Of a stretch of 5,060 nt of DNA, positions 1-5,060 are shown in pieces. Where the stretch lies: the NCBI GenBank assembly GCA_016926455.1, contig JAFGOO010000037.1, positions 1-5,060 on the forward strand, in the 5' to 3' direction. The DNA is from Methanosarcinaceae archaeon. Its GTDB lineage: Archaea; Halobacteriota; Methanosarcinia; Methanosarcinales; Methanosarcinaceae. Every line of letters begins with the position of its first letter. Position 1 is the first letter of the stretch. The translations under genes were made by a program, and so were the position numbers. The notes beneath the pieces were generated by a model. That model was not told where the DNA came from and ran no database searches. It saw only the letters and a list, made by a program, of their open reading frames with translations.

Positions 1-88
1 CGGAACGAGGGGAAAGGCTTGTGGACTTGTGAACGATGGTTCAAAGAATGAAGCAAGAAGCTCCATGCGTAAGCGTGGAGTAGTTCAT
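1..88 (+). mobile_element. Right end of an IS200/IS605 (IS1341-like) insertion sequence, partial
   Basis: The left edge carries the terminal part of an IS200/IS605-type element. Directly visible is a GC-rich 8-bp hairpin (61-80, one G-U pair) closed by a GTAA loop, followed by TAGTTCAT. From memory, archaeal IS200/IS605 elements commonly finish with a short hairpin and a GTAGTTCA(C/T) end. A partial TnpB-like reading frame runs into the same hairpin. The exact cleavage point is inferred to lie around 85-88. The rest of the element lies outside the window, so whether it also carries a TnpA Y1 transposase cannot be judged. The element sits about 50 bp upstream of the promoter of the ABC exporter operon. 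Confidence 0.6.
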
Positions 89-118
89 ATATTGAGTAAT
101 CCATTTTCGATTATCTAA
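2..118 (+). CDS. tnpB: C-terminal tail of a TnpB-like (IS200/IS605 OrfB) RNA-guided nuclease, partial
   Basis: The frame beginning at base 2 is open to a TAA at 116-118 and enters from beyond the left edge. It reads GTRGKACGLVND, then SKNEARSSMRKRG and VVH. This matches the poorly conserved but recognisable tail of IS1341-type TnpB proteins, which tend to have a Cys-Gly stretch followed by a K(Q/N)EA motif near the end. TnpB is a transposon-encoded RuvC-type nuclease guided by an RNA from the element's own right end. None of the RuvC or zinc-ribbon residues lie in the window, so activity cannot be assessed. The last ten or so codons (about 86-115) appear to be read from flanking chromosome, because the element end precedes the stop. 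The family call rests on the tail motif plus the adjoining hairpin; a chance open frame of 38 codons is the alternative. Confidence 0.55.
   Translation, partial: GTRGKACGLVNDGSKNEARSSMRKRGVVHILSNPFSII
30..104 (+). ncRNA. Candidate omega-RNA (reRNA) 3' scaffold and guide of the TnpB element
   Basis: In characterised IS200/IS605 elements the TnpB guide RNA overlaps the 3' end of tnpB and the right end, and its guide is the host sequence just past the element. Here two small hairpins are visible: TGAAC/GTTCA around a GATG loop (30-43), and an 8-bp stem with a GNRA-type GTAA loop (61-80). The element end follows at about 85-88. The expected guide would be the next 16 or so bases, roughly 88-104. 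The true 5' end of the RNA is probably outside the window. This is inference from family architecture plus the visible hairpins. Confidence 0.35.
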
Positions 119-137
119 TATTTGTAAGGCCAATTCT

Positions 138-152
138 ATTATTAAAAATAAT
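138..152 (+). promoter_or_regulatory. Candidate archaeal TATA element for the ABC exporter operon
   Basis: ATTATT-AAA-AATAAT is a perfect inverted repeat and contains TTAAAAATA (142-150), close to the archaeal TATA-box consensus. An archaeal start site about 25 bases downstream would fall near 170, leaving a leader of about 25 bases that includes the AAAGGTG ribosome site before ATG 195. The spacing is consistent with a promoter. The region is AT-rich overall, so a chance match is possible. Confidence 0.4.
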
Positions 153-184
153 CGAAAGAGATAATACCTAATGCCACAAAGTTG

Positions 185-191
185 AAAGGTG
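185..191 (+). promoter_or_regulatory. Ribosome binding site that decides the start of the ABC ATPase
   Basis: AAAGGTG lies 3 bases before ATG 195. The same AAAGGTG heptamer sits 4 bases before the RaSEA start on the other strand. This favours ATG 195 over the in-frame GTG codons at 189 and 192, which overlap or directly abut the site. GTG 216 has no ribosome site at a useful distance. Confidence 0.55.
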
Positions 192-194
192 GTG

Positions 195-1109
195 ATGTTC
201 ATCGTTTCAATTATCGTGGCTGAAAAGTTGCAAAAGAGCTTTGGAAAACTTATTGCTGTGGATGGGGTAAGTTTCACAGTTGAGGAAGGAGAAGTCTTTG
301 GATTTCTTGGTCCCAATGGTGCCGGTAAGACCACTGCTATGAAAATGATTCAGTGCGTAAGCCCTAAAAATGCCGGAAGACTTCTGGTTTTTGATATGGA
401 AGTGGATACCCATCCACGTGAAATCAAGAAACTACTGGGGGTGGTGCCCCAAGAGAACAATCTTGACCCTGATTTCACCGTCTATGAGAACCTTCTGGCC
501 TATTCAAGATATTTTGATATGTCCCGTCAGGACGCCGAACGGATAATAGATGAACTTCTGGAGTTCGTTCAGCTTGAGGAAAAGAAAGAGAAGATGACTG
601 AAAGCCTATCTGGCGGAATGAAAAGGCGTCTGGTTTTGGCAAGAGCTCTTATCAATCGTCCTCAACTGTTGATCCTTGACGAACCAACTGTTGGACTTGA
701 CCCTCAGGCAAGACACCTTATGTGGGACAAACTGAAAAGCCTGAAGTTGCAGGGCGTCACAATTGTACTAACTACCCACTACCTTGAAGAAGCTGCGTAC
801 TTATGTGACAGGCTTGTAGTCATGGACCATGGAAGGATACTGGTAGAAGGAAAACCTGATGAACTTATCAGGAAATATATTGGAACCGACATTGTGGAAG
901 CTGAAAACGAACCCATTGTTATTGCGTGTTTGGAAAAGAACAATGCTATGTATGAGGTGATTGGTGATATGATACAGATATATACAAGTGACCCTCAGAA
1001 GACCACGGATTATCTTTTAAAGGAATGTACACTCAGGAAGATAACCGCCCGCTCTGCGACCCTTGAAGATGTGTTTCTGAAACTTACAGGGCGAAAGCTC
1101 AGGGAGTAA
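195..1109 (+). CDS. ABC-2 exporter ATP-binding subunit (NodI/DrrA/CcmA-like)
   Basis: This is the cytoplasmic ATPase of an ABC-2 type exporter and should energise the permease encoded immediately downstream. Counting from ATG 195 (304 residues), Walker A GPNGAGKT is at 39-46, the Q-loop glutamine in VVPQE near 86, the signature LSGGM at 138-142, and Walker B LLILDE at 158-163. GLDP follows at 167-170 and the H-loop histidine in TTHYLEEA near 195. All catalytic motifs are intact. The C-terminal tail with SATLEDVFLKLTGR is typical of the DrrA/NodI group, and the length is normal for it. The start was chosen from the AAAGGTG site; GTG 189 would add two residues. The stop is 5 bp before the permease start, so the two genes form an operon. 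The substrate cannot be read from the sequence; drug, lipid or polysaccharide export are all known in this family. Confidence 0.93.
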   Translation: MFIVSIIVAEKLQKSFGKLIAVDGVSFTVEEGEVFGFLGPNGAGKTTAMKMIQCVSPKNAGRLLVFDMEVDTHPREIKKLLGVVPQENNLDPDFTVYENLLAYSRYFDMSRQDAERIIDELLEFVQLEEKKEKMTESLSGGMKRRLVLARALINRPQLLILDEPTVGLDPQARHLMWDKLKSLKLQGVTIVLTTHYLEEAAYLCDRLVVMDHGRILVEGKPDELIRKYIGTDIVEAENEPIVIACLEKNNAMYEVIGDMIQIYTSDPQKTTDYLLKECTLRKITARSATLEDVFLKLTGRKLRE

Positions 1110-1114
1110 TCAGT

Positions 1115-1897
1115 ATGTCCTATTTCCAGATTCCAAGACTTAGTTATAGGGTGACTAAGGTTTGGCTTCGGAATAAGGATGTGTTCATGAAAACTCTTAA
1201 ACTCAACTTCCTCCCGCCTTTCCTTGAACCCCTGTTATATCTTTTTGCACTTGGTTTTGGGTTGGGAATGTTCGTGGAAACTATCGAAGGTGTATCCTAT
1301 GCCAGATTTATTGCTCCTGCCCTCGTCTCTGTAACTATCATGTATGCCTCTTTTTTTGAGTGTACCTACGGTTCATATGTGAGGATGTATTACCAGAAGA
1401 CCTTTGATGCCATAATCGCAACTCCTTTGAGCATTGAAGACGTTATTGCAGGCGAACTTCTCTGGGGCGCAACAAGGAGTTGCATAAATGCTTGCATAAT
1501 GCTACCAGTTATTGCAGCATTCGGGCTTATCGAACTTCCCCATTCCCTACTGATAATACCCTTTTCCTTATTAGGTGGACTGGTTTTCGCATCCATTGCC
1601 ATGTGTTTCACAGCTATCATCCCCAACATAAATTCCCTTTCCTACCCGACCACCCTGTTTATCACCCCAATGTTCCTGTTCAGCGGCACTTTTTTCCCCC
1701 TTTCCGTCCTGCCTGAGCCTATTCAGTATTTTGCCTTTGCGCTACTGCCGCTCACACATGTGGTAAATATTGTAAGAGCACTGACATTTGCTGATCTTAA
1801 TCAATTCCTGATATTCGATTTTTTATGGCTGTTTATCGCTTCCTTGATATTCTTCGTGCTTTCAATAAACTTGATGAAAAGAAGACTTATTGTATAG
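1115..1897 (+). CDS. ABC-2 type exporter permease (NodJ/DrrB-like)
   Basis: This is the membrane subunit of the exporter, 260 residues, expected to dimerise in the cytoplasmic membrane with two copies of the upstream ATPase. Hydrophobic stretches consistent with six membrane helices lie near residues 33-53, 65-86, 112-137, 144-168, 177-192 and 234-253. The segment GTFFPLSVLPEP followed by LLPLTHVVNIVRAL (191-223) matches the ABC-2 permease signature as seen in NodJ/DrrB proteins. The amphipathic N-terminal region (about 1-30) would be the coupling elbow helix. The protein ends in a basic tail, MKRRLIV, consistent with a cytoplasmic C-terminus. GGGAG (1102-1106), inside the end of the ATPase gene, is an appropriately spaced ribosome site for ATG 1115. 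No truncation is seen. The substrate is unknown. Confidence 0.92.
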   Translation: MSYFQIPRLSYRVTKVWLRNKDVFMKTLKLNFLPPFLEPLLYLFALGFGLGMFVETIEGVSYARFIAPALVSVTIMYASFFECTYGSYVRMYYQKTFDAIIATPLSIEDVIAGELLWGATRSCINACIMLPVIAAFGLIELPHSLLIIPFSLLGGLVFASIAMCFTAIIPNINSLSYPTTLFITPMFLFSGTFFPLSVLPEPIQYFAFALLPLTHVVNIVRALTFADLNQFLIFDFLWLFIASLIFFVLSINLMKRRLIV

Positions 1898-1902
1898 GAT
1901 TT

Positions 1903-1925
1903 TGATACTTTTGGGTATTATATTT
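1903..1925 (+). terminator. Candidate terminator hairpin of the ABC exporter operon
   Basis: TGATAC-TTTTGG-GTATTA forms a 6-bp stem (one G-U pair) with a 6-base loop, beginning 6 bases after the permease stop and followed by TATTT. T-runs at 1900-1903 and 1909-1912 fit the U-rich character of archaeal termination. The stem is AT-rich and weak, so the call is tentative. Confidence 0.3.
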
Positions 1926-1927
1926 AG

Positions 1928-1952
1928 TGTAGCCATAGGTATGGCCTCTACA
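1928..1952 (+). other. Bulged hairpin in the permease-argB intergenic region
   Basis: TGTAG and CCAT pair with ATGG and CTACA around an AGGT loop, with a 3-base CCT bulge, giving 9 bp in total. It lies about 30 bp after the permease stop and about 90 bp before argB. It could assist termination of the exporter transcript or be a regulator site ahead of argB. Nothing in the sequence decides between these. Confidence 0.3.
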
Positions 1953-2008
1953 AGAATCATATTTCCAAGTATAAAATCGTGGATAATTCCAAAACATTAA
2001 ATACAAAA

Positions 2009-2016
2009 GTTTAAAC
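2009..2016 (+). promoter_or_regulatory. Candidate TATA element of argB, implying a leaderless mRNA
   Basis: GTTTAAAC is centred about 28 bases before the argB ATG, preceded by the A-rich ATACAAAA. Archaeal transcription usually starts about 22-27 bases after the TATA centre, which here is at or within about 5 bases of the ATG. There is no Shine-Dalgarno between 2017 and 2040, which fits a leaderless transcript. A second AT-rich match, ATTAAATA (1997-2004), would give a short leader instead. Confidence 0.4.
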
Positions 2017-2040
2017 ACTAAAATTCACAAATACAGAACA

Positions 2041-2931
2041 ATGACACTAAAACGAGAAAACATCCTTATTGAGGCTCTACCTTACATAAGGGATTTCTAT
2101 GACTCACTCATTGTAATCAAGATTGGCGGTCACGCCATGGTGAGTCCAAAAATGATGTACGATATTGTCCAAGACATCGTATTGCTACGTTTTGTGGGAA
2201 TACATCCCATAATCGTGCATGGTGGCGGTCCAGAGATTACCGAAAAGATGGAACGCATGGGCAAAAAACCTGAGTTTATTAGCGGACTTCGAATTACCGA
2301 TGATGAAACACTTGAGATTGCACGTATGGTACTGGTCGGAAACATTAATACTCGGATTGTTTCACTGATTGGGCAGCATGGTGGCAAGGGGGTTGGATTG
2401 TCTGGAAAGGACGGAAAGACGATAGTCGCTAGGAAAAAGGCTGCACAGCGCATAATGATAGAAGACGTTGAACATGAAGTTGACCTCGGCTGGGTCGGAG
2501 AAACAGAGATCATTAATCCAGAACTTATACATATCGTTACTGGGAATGGATACATTCCCGTAATCTCTCCAATTGCAACGGACGCGACTGGAAATGAATA
2601 TAACATCAATGCAGATACCGTTGCAGGCGACATTGCTGCAGCTCTTAATGCAAAAAAATTGATTCTGATGACAGATGTGCCGGGTCTTTTGAGAAACCAG
2701 AAAGACTTATCAAGCCGTATATCTAGGGTCGAACTTGATGATGTTGAGAAATTAATATACGAAGGGATAATCAGTGGCGGCATGATACCGAAGATTAGAA
2801 GCGCTGCTTCGGCTGTTACTAGTGGAGTAGAAAGGGTTCATATAATCGATGGTAGTATCTCACATTCAATATTACTTGAACTGTTCACAGATACCGGAAT
2901 TGGAACGATGGTATATAAAAAGGAGGAATGA
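2041..2931 (+). CDS. argB: Acetylglutamate kinase (arginine biosynthesis)
   Basis: ArgB phosphorylates N-acetyl-L-glutamate with ATP, the second step of acetylated arginine (ornithine) synthesis, in the cytoplasm. The 296-residue frame has the full amino-acid-kinase fold markers: VIKIGGHAM at 25-33 (phosphate-binding lysine and GG), VHGGGP at 59-64, and substrate-binding GLRITD at 82-87. GLSGKDG follows at 119-125, NINADTVAGDIA at 188-199, LMTDVPGLL at 209-217, and GGMIPK with its catalytic-type lysine at 246-251. The N-terminal helix (ENILIEALPYI) and the C-terminal HSILLELFTDTGIGTM segment are features of arginine-inhibited, hexameric kinases rather than the shorter E. coli type, so feedback inhibition by arginine is likely. 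There is no ribosome site, and the start appears leaderless. Other arg genes are not in the window, and the 3' neighbour is convergent. Confidence 0.96.
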   Translation: MTLKRENILIEALPYIRDFYDSLIVIKIGGHAMVSPKMMYDIVQDIVLLRFVGIHPIIVHGGGPEITEKMERMGKKPEFISGLRITDDETLEIARMVLVGNINTRIVSLIGQHGGKGVGLSGKDGKTIVARKKAAQRIMIEDVEHEVDLGWVGETEIINPELIHIVTGNGYIPVISPIATDATGNEYNINADTVAGDIAAALNAKKLILMTDVPGLLRNQKDLSSRISRVELDDVEKLIYEGIISGGMIPKIRSAASAVTSGVERVHIIDGSISHSILLELFTDTGIGTMVYKKEE

Positions 2932-2951
2932 AAAGCCCGATTGTGCTATAA
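2921..2951 (+). other. Strong Shine-Dalgarno and ATGA-overlap start leading to a 7-codon frame
   Basis: AGGAGG at 2921-2926 is the strongest Shine-Dalgarno in the window. It precedes ATG 2928, which overlaps the argB TGA in an ATGA arrangement, the classic layout for translational coupling to a downstream gene. The frame reads only MKSPIVL before TAA at 2949-2951, just short of the convergent RaSEA stop. It may be the stump of a former operon partner of argB. It could also be chance, because KKEE at the ArgB C-terminus forces A/G-rich codons here. No function is claimed for the heptapeptide. Confidence 0.35.
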
Positions 2952-2952
2952 T

Positions 2953-3993
2953 TCACTCCAAAATGGCAGCACCATAGGTGTAATCGTCCAGTTCAATCAC
3001 TTTTTTCCATAATTCGATGCAGTCACATGAGAGCCTATCAAACACACCCACGTCCTGCGTGAGGGAAAACTTTCGTATAGCATCTGCAATGTCCTGACTG
3101 CATTTTCTGCAGTTATGCGGTCCACGCTTTGAACCTGCGCCAACAGGATCAGACGTTATCACTGTGTTCGGGTAGGCTTTCTTTGTTCGTTTAAGAATTT
3201 CCACGATGCTCCAGAGCCATGGGGGTCGGTACTGCCCCTTCTGCCACAGTGACTCGACATAGGTTCCACGCTGGACGTTGCATAGGTTTATGGAAATCGT
3301 ATCGGAATACTGTGCAGCATCCCCTACGGATTGAACTATATCATTCAGTGCCTCACCTTCGGATAGGAATGGAGGCTTTAACAGGAGATACACTTTTGTG
3401 GTTGCACCATTCATTTTTACGGTTTCTGCGGCATTGACAAAATCAAAAAAGGTGAAACCTTTGTTAATCGAATCTTTACGAATAAGGTCTGAACTTGTCT
3501 CTAGTCCAATCGCAATCTCAAATTTAGTGCTATCCAGAGCATCCATGCAATTTAGCATAACCTCATCTACTATAAATTCTGGCCGTGTTTCCACAATTAT
3601 CTTAGGGATACGAACATCGTTGCCAAGACGACGCAGTATGTGTTTCCTCACATCAGGCTGTATCTCACGCTCATCAAGGAAACTGCCGGATGTGAAAATC
3701 TTTACCATGAACTCATCAAAATTGGCAACTTTGGAGAGTGCCCTATTAAGCTGCGCCTCAAAATCAGCCTTAGATGGAGGGGTTTGCGCACTGTCATAGA
3801 CAAAACCGCACATAGTGCATCCACCAAGGCGCCCCCACCAGCAACCGGATGTTTTGAAGATAATTGTCAGTGTATTGATCTCACGACCATTAAAAAGATC
3901 AACACCTGTCCATACTGCGGATGGCACATTTGATGCTGATGGTTTGATTCGCTGGCGATTTCGAATATCCAATACTGAGCTGTTCAATGTCAT
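2953..3993 (-). CDS. raSEA: Archaeosine biosynthesis radical SAM protein RaSEA
   Basis: RaSEA works with ArcS in the last step of archaeosine (G+) formation at position 15 of archaeal tRNA. ArcS attaches lysine to preQ0, and RaSEA cleaves the adduct by radical chemistry to leave the formamidine group. The 346-residue protein shows the family's cysteine cluster in GCWWGRLGGCTMCGF (Cys51, Cys59, Cys62; CX7CX2C), expected to hold the 4Fe-4S cluster. KIFTSGSFLD (98-107), VETRPEF (134-140) and AIGLETSSD (161-169) are radical-SAM barrel segments, and RGPHNCRKC (290-298) is a second cysteine pair near the C-terminus. Two more cysteines follow (323 and 325). The start is supported by AAAGGTG 4 bases upstream. 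It is convergent with argB (21 bp between stops) and lies downstream of guaA on the same strand. ArcS and ArcTGT are not in the window. Length and motifs look intact. Confidence 0.88.
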   Translation of the reverse strand: MTLNSSVLDIRNRQRIKPSASNVPSAVWTGVDLFNGREINTLTIIFKTSGCWWGRLGGCTMCGFVYDSAQTPPSKADFEAQLNRALSKVANFDEFMVKIFTSGSFLDEREIQPDVRKHILRRLGNDVRIPKIIVETRPEFIVDEVMLNCMDALDSTKFEIAIGLETSSDLIRKDSINKGFTFFDFVNAAETVKMNGATTKVYLLLKPPFLSEGEALNDIVQSVGDAAQYSDTISINLCNVQRGTYVESLWQKGQYRPPWLWSIVEILKRTKKAYPNTVITSDPVGAGSKRGPHNCRKCSQDIADAIRKFSLTQDVGVFDRLSCDCIELWKKVIELDDYTYGAAILE

Positions 3994-3997
3994 TTAT

Positions 3998-4004
3998 CAC
4001 CTTT
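3998..4004 (-). promoter_or_regulatory. Ribosome binding site of RaSEA
   Basis: On the minus strand AAAGGTG lies 4 bases before the ATG at 3993-3991 and continues as AAAGGTGAT, matching the archaeal anti-Shine-Dalgarno. The identical heptamer precedes the ABC ATPase, which supports both start choices. Confidence 0.6.
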
Positions 4005-4018
4005 GGATTAAGAAGACC

Positions 4019-4034
4019 ACCGTTTTAAAACGGT
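4019..4034. promoter_or_regulatory. Perfect 16-bp palindrome upstream of RaSEA (candidate operator or promoter)
   Basis: ACCGTTTTAAAACGGT is a perfect palindrome whose centre is about 33 bp upstream of the RaSEA ATG. Its core, TTTTAAAA, could serve as a TATA box, but a start 22-27 bases further on would fall inside or beside the AAAGGTG ribosome site. If the real promoter lies further upstream, the palindrome would be in the 5' leader and could fold as a short hairpin. Occupancy by a dimeric repressor is a reasonable inference. No matching copy was noticed elsewhere in the window. Confidence 0.4.
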
Positions 4035-4157
4035 AGATGAATTACATCAAATGTCTGTATTAACTTATGTATCACATTAATCCATATATATCATTGTTAC
4101 TCGATAGGCTCGTTATATATTGTAACGAATACCATTCTATATCAGTATATGTAAATC
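4035..4157. other. AT-rich intergenic stretch with possible promoter elements
   Basis: This part of the RaSEA-guaA gap is strongly AT-rich. ATATATAT at 4084-4091 could be a minus-strand TATA box for RaSEA, giving a leader of about 65-75 bases. CGTTATATAT at 4111-4120 is a similar match readable on either strand. CGTTA (4111-4115) and TAACG (4123-4127) form a small inverted repeat around it. I see no convincing gene here. Confidence 0.25.
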
Positions 4158-4265
4158 CGACGGGGTCCGCAATGGAACACAGTATGGCAAAGAGTTCCCA
4201 ATTTAAAGCCCGTAGAGAACCACGGGTGTGTTCTTTAAAGCAGAAAGCCACCTATTTATGTGGTG
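4158..4265. other. GC-richer foldable island between RaSEA and guaA; possible ncRNA or guaA 3' region
   Basis: About half of the bases from 4158 to about 4252 are G or C, against clearly AT-rich sequence just to the left. Several pairings are visible: TTTAAAG/CTTTAAA (4202-4208 with 4233-4239) enclosing CCCGT/ACGGG (4209-4213 with 4222-4226), with a one-sided 6-base bulge; GGAAC/GTTCC (4174-4178 with 4194-4198); and GAACACA/TGTGTTC (4175-4181 with 4227-4233), which competes with the others. CCAC/GTGG (4248-4251 with 4260-4263) lies just past the guaA stop and could be part of its 3' end. No tRNA, box C/D or other known RNA signature was recognised, and the strand is undetermined. Confidence 0.25.
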
Positions 4266-4270
4266 ATAGT

Positions 4271-5060
4271 TCATTCAAACTCGATTGTTGCTGGTGGTTT
4301 TGGTGAAAGATCATATACTACCCTGACAACCGATGGGATCTCGCTGGTTATCCTTGATTCGATAGTCTTTAGGACTTCCCATGGTAATTCCATGGCTTCG
4401 GCGGTCATCCCGTCCCTTGAACCGACGGCACGCACCGCAACGATCCAGCCGTGTACCCGCAGGTCGCCTTTTACACCAGTGCCTTTACCAAGCACTGCGG
4501 CAAATGTCTGCCAGGGATGGAAGGTTTCTAAAAGTTCCTCCTCAACGATGGCGTTTGCTTCGCGGACCACATCAAGCTTTTCCTCGGTAACCTCGCCGAT
4601 AATACGAACAGACAGCCCAGGACCTGGAAATGGCATGCGGTTGGAAATCTCATCCGGTAATCCTAGTGCCTTTGCAACTTCTCGAACCTCGTCCTTATAT
4701 AGATCGTTTATTGGCTCGATAATACTCTTAAACTCGATTACAGATGGCAGCCCACCTACATTGTGGTGCGATTTAATACCGCCTTCGGATTCGATCCTGT
4801 CTGGATAAATGGTGCCCTGTACAAGATACTCTGCTCCAAGTTTTCGTGCTTCATCTTCAAAGGCGCGAATGAATGCTTCTCCAACAGCTTTTCTTTTCTC
4901 TTCTGGATCATCGATGCCCCTGAGAGCTGCTAGGAAACGGTCCTTTGCATGGATTACTTGAAGGTTCATATCTGTGAATATCTCTTTTATGCGTTCAGTC
5001 TCACCTTTACGCATAAGACCTGTGTCGATATATATTGGTATCAGTTTATCACCGATAGCA
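4271..5060 (-). CDS. guaA: GMP synthase (glutamine-hydrolysing) ATP-PPase subunit, N-terminus beyond the window
   Basis: This enzyme adenylates XMP and aminates it to GMP; in archaea the ATP-PPase subunit usually pairs with a separately encoded glutaminase subunit. The visible 262 residues start inside the ATP-PPase domain: AIGDKLIPIYIDTGLMRKGE continues the conserved segment that follows the SGGVDS pyrophosphatase loop, which lies off the right edge. The methionine at 5014-5012 is therefore internal and not the start. Numbering from the first whole codon, QGTIYPD is at 81-87, SHHNVGGLP at 97-105, and PFPGPGL at 143-149. GKGTGVKGDLRVHGW follows at about 191-205, and the terminal KPPATIEFE is at 254-262. 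These are GMP synthase signatures including the XMP-binding dimerisation domain. About 45 residues are missing relative to archaeal subunits. Whether it is a stand-alone subunit or fused cannot be seen. It is co-directional with RaSEA, but a 277-bp gap separates them. Confidence 0.95.
   Translation of the reverse strand, partial: AIGDKLIPIYIDTGLMRKGETERIKEIFTDMNLQVIHAKDRFLAALRGIDDPEEKRKAVGEAFIRAFEDEARKLGAEYLVQGTIYPDRIESEGGIKSHHNVGGLPSVIEFKSIIEPINDLYKDEVREVAKALGLPDEISNRMPFPGPGLSVRIIGEVTEEKLDVVREANAIVEEELLETFHPWQTFAAVLGKGTGVKGDLRVHGWIVAVRAVGSRDGMTAEAMELPWEVLKTIESRITSEIPSVVRVVYDLSPKPPATIEFE

Noticed and set aside
41..334. A 97-codon minus-strand open frame spanning the IS end and the start of the ABC ATPase
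   Set aside because: It crosses the element boundary and is antisense to the Walker A region of the ATPase; no motif or start signal is visible.
2130..2783. A 217-codon open frame on the minus strand inside argB
   Set aside because: It lies entirely antisense to a clear argB with all family motifs. Its Ser/Ile/Pro-rich composition is typical of an antisense shadow, and no motif or ribosome site is visible.
3398..3799. A 133-codon plus-strand open frame inside RaSEA, with further overlapping frames at 3640-4036
   Set aside because: They are antisense to the intact RaSEA gene, show no recognisable domains, and have composition expected from the complementary strand.
4158..4240. Possible tRNA in the GC-richer island
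   Set aside because: GAGTTCCCAATTT faintly resembles a T-loop, but no acceptor stem, D-arm or anticodon arm can be formed around it.
4067..4306. A 79-codon plus-strand open frame in the RaSEA-guaA gap
   Set aside because: It has no ribosome site before ATG 4067, crosses an abrupt change in base composition, overlaps the 3' end of guaA in antisense, and shows no recognisable protein family. A real small gene is not excluded, but nothing supports it.
4260..4808. A 182-codon plus-strand open frame inside guaA
   Set aside because: It is antisense to strongly conserved GMP synthase sequence and is Ser/Thr-rich without motifs, so it is a shadow frame.
1..5060. CRISPR array, defence island or prophage
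   Set aside because: No regularly spaced repeats, cas genes, integrase, phage or toxin-antitoxin genes are visible; apart from the IS end, the genes are housekeeping or transport.

Overview
The window reads as chromosomal DNA of a euryarchaeon, most likely a Methanosarcinales-type lineage (methanogen or ANME-2 relative). Three things support this. One gene is the archaeosine-pathway radical SAM enzyme RaSEA, which is essentially archaeal. The GMP synthase ATP-PPase ends without any sign of a bacterial-type fused arrangement, although its N-terminal side is cut off. The ArgB sequence closely resembles Methanosarcina-type acetylglutamate kinases as I remember them. The translation signals also look archaeal: two genes carry an AAAGGTG Shine-Dalgarno, while argB has none and looks leaderless. 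The lineage assignment is inference; no search was run.

Layout: positions 1 to about 88 are the right end of an IS200/IS605 (IS1341-like) element, with the last codons of a TnpB-like protein overlapping a GUAA-loop hairpin. Next, on the plus strand, come a two-gene ABC-2 exporter operon (ATPase 195-1109, permease 1115-1897), a short intergenic region with two hairpins, and argB (2041-2931). The minus strand follows, convergent with argB: RaSEA (2953-3993), a 277-bp intergenic region, and the C-terminal part of GMP synthase ATP-PPase (4271-5060), which runs off the right edge.

The genes are mostly unrelated housekeeping functions: arginine synthesis, tRNA modification and GMP synthesis, plus an exporter of unknown substrate. 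Only the ATPase and permease clearly work together.

I do not see a new multi-gene system. The parts worth a second look are non-coding: the TnpB/omega-RNA end with a predictable guide; a strong Shine-Dalgarno plus ATGA start at the end of argB that leads only to a 7-codon frame; a perfect 16-bp palindrome just upstream of RaSEA; and a GC-richer, foldable island between RaSEA and guaA.
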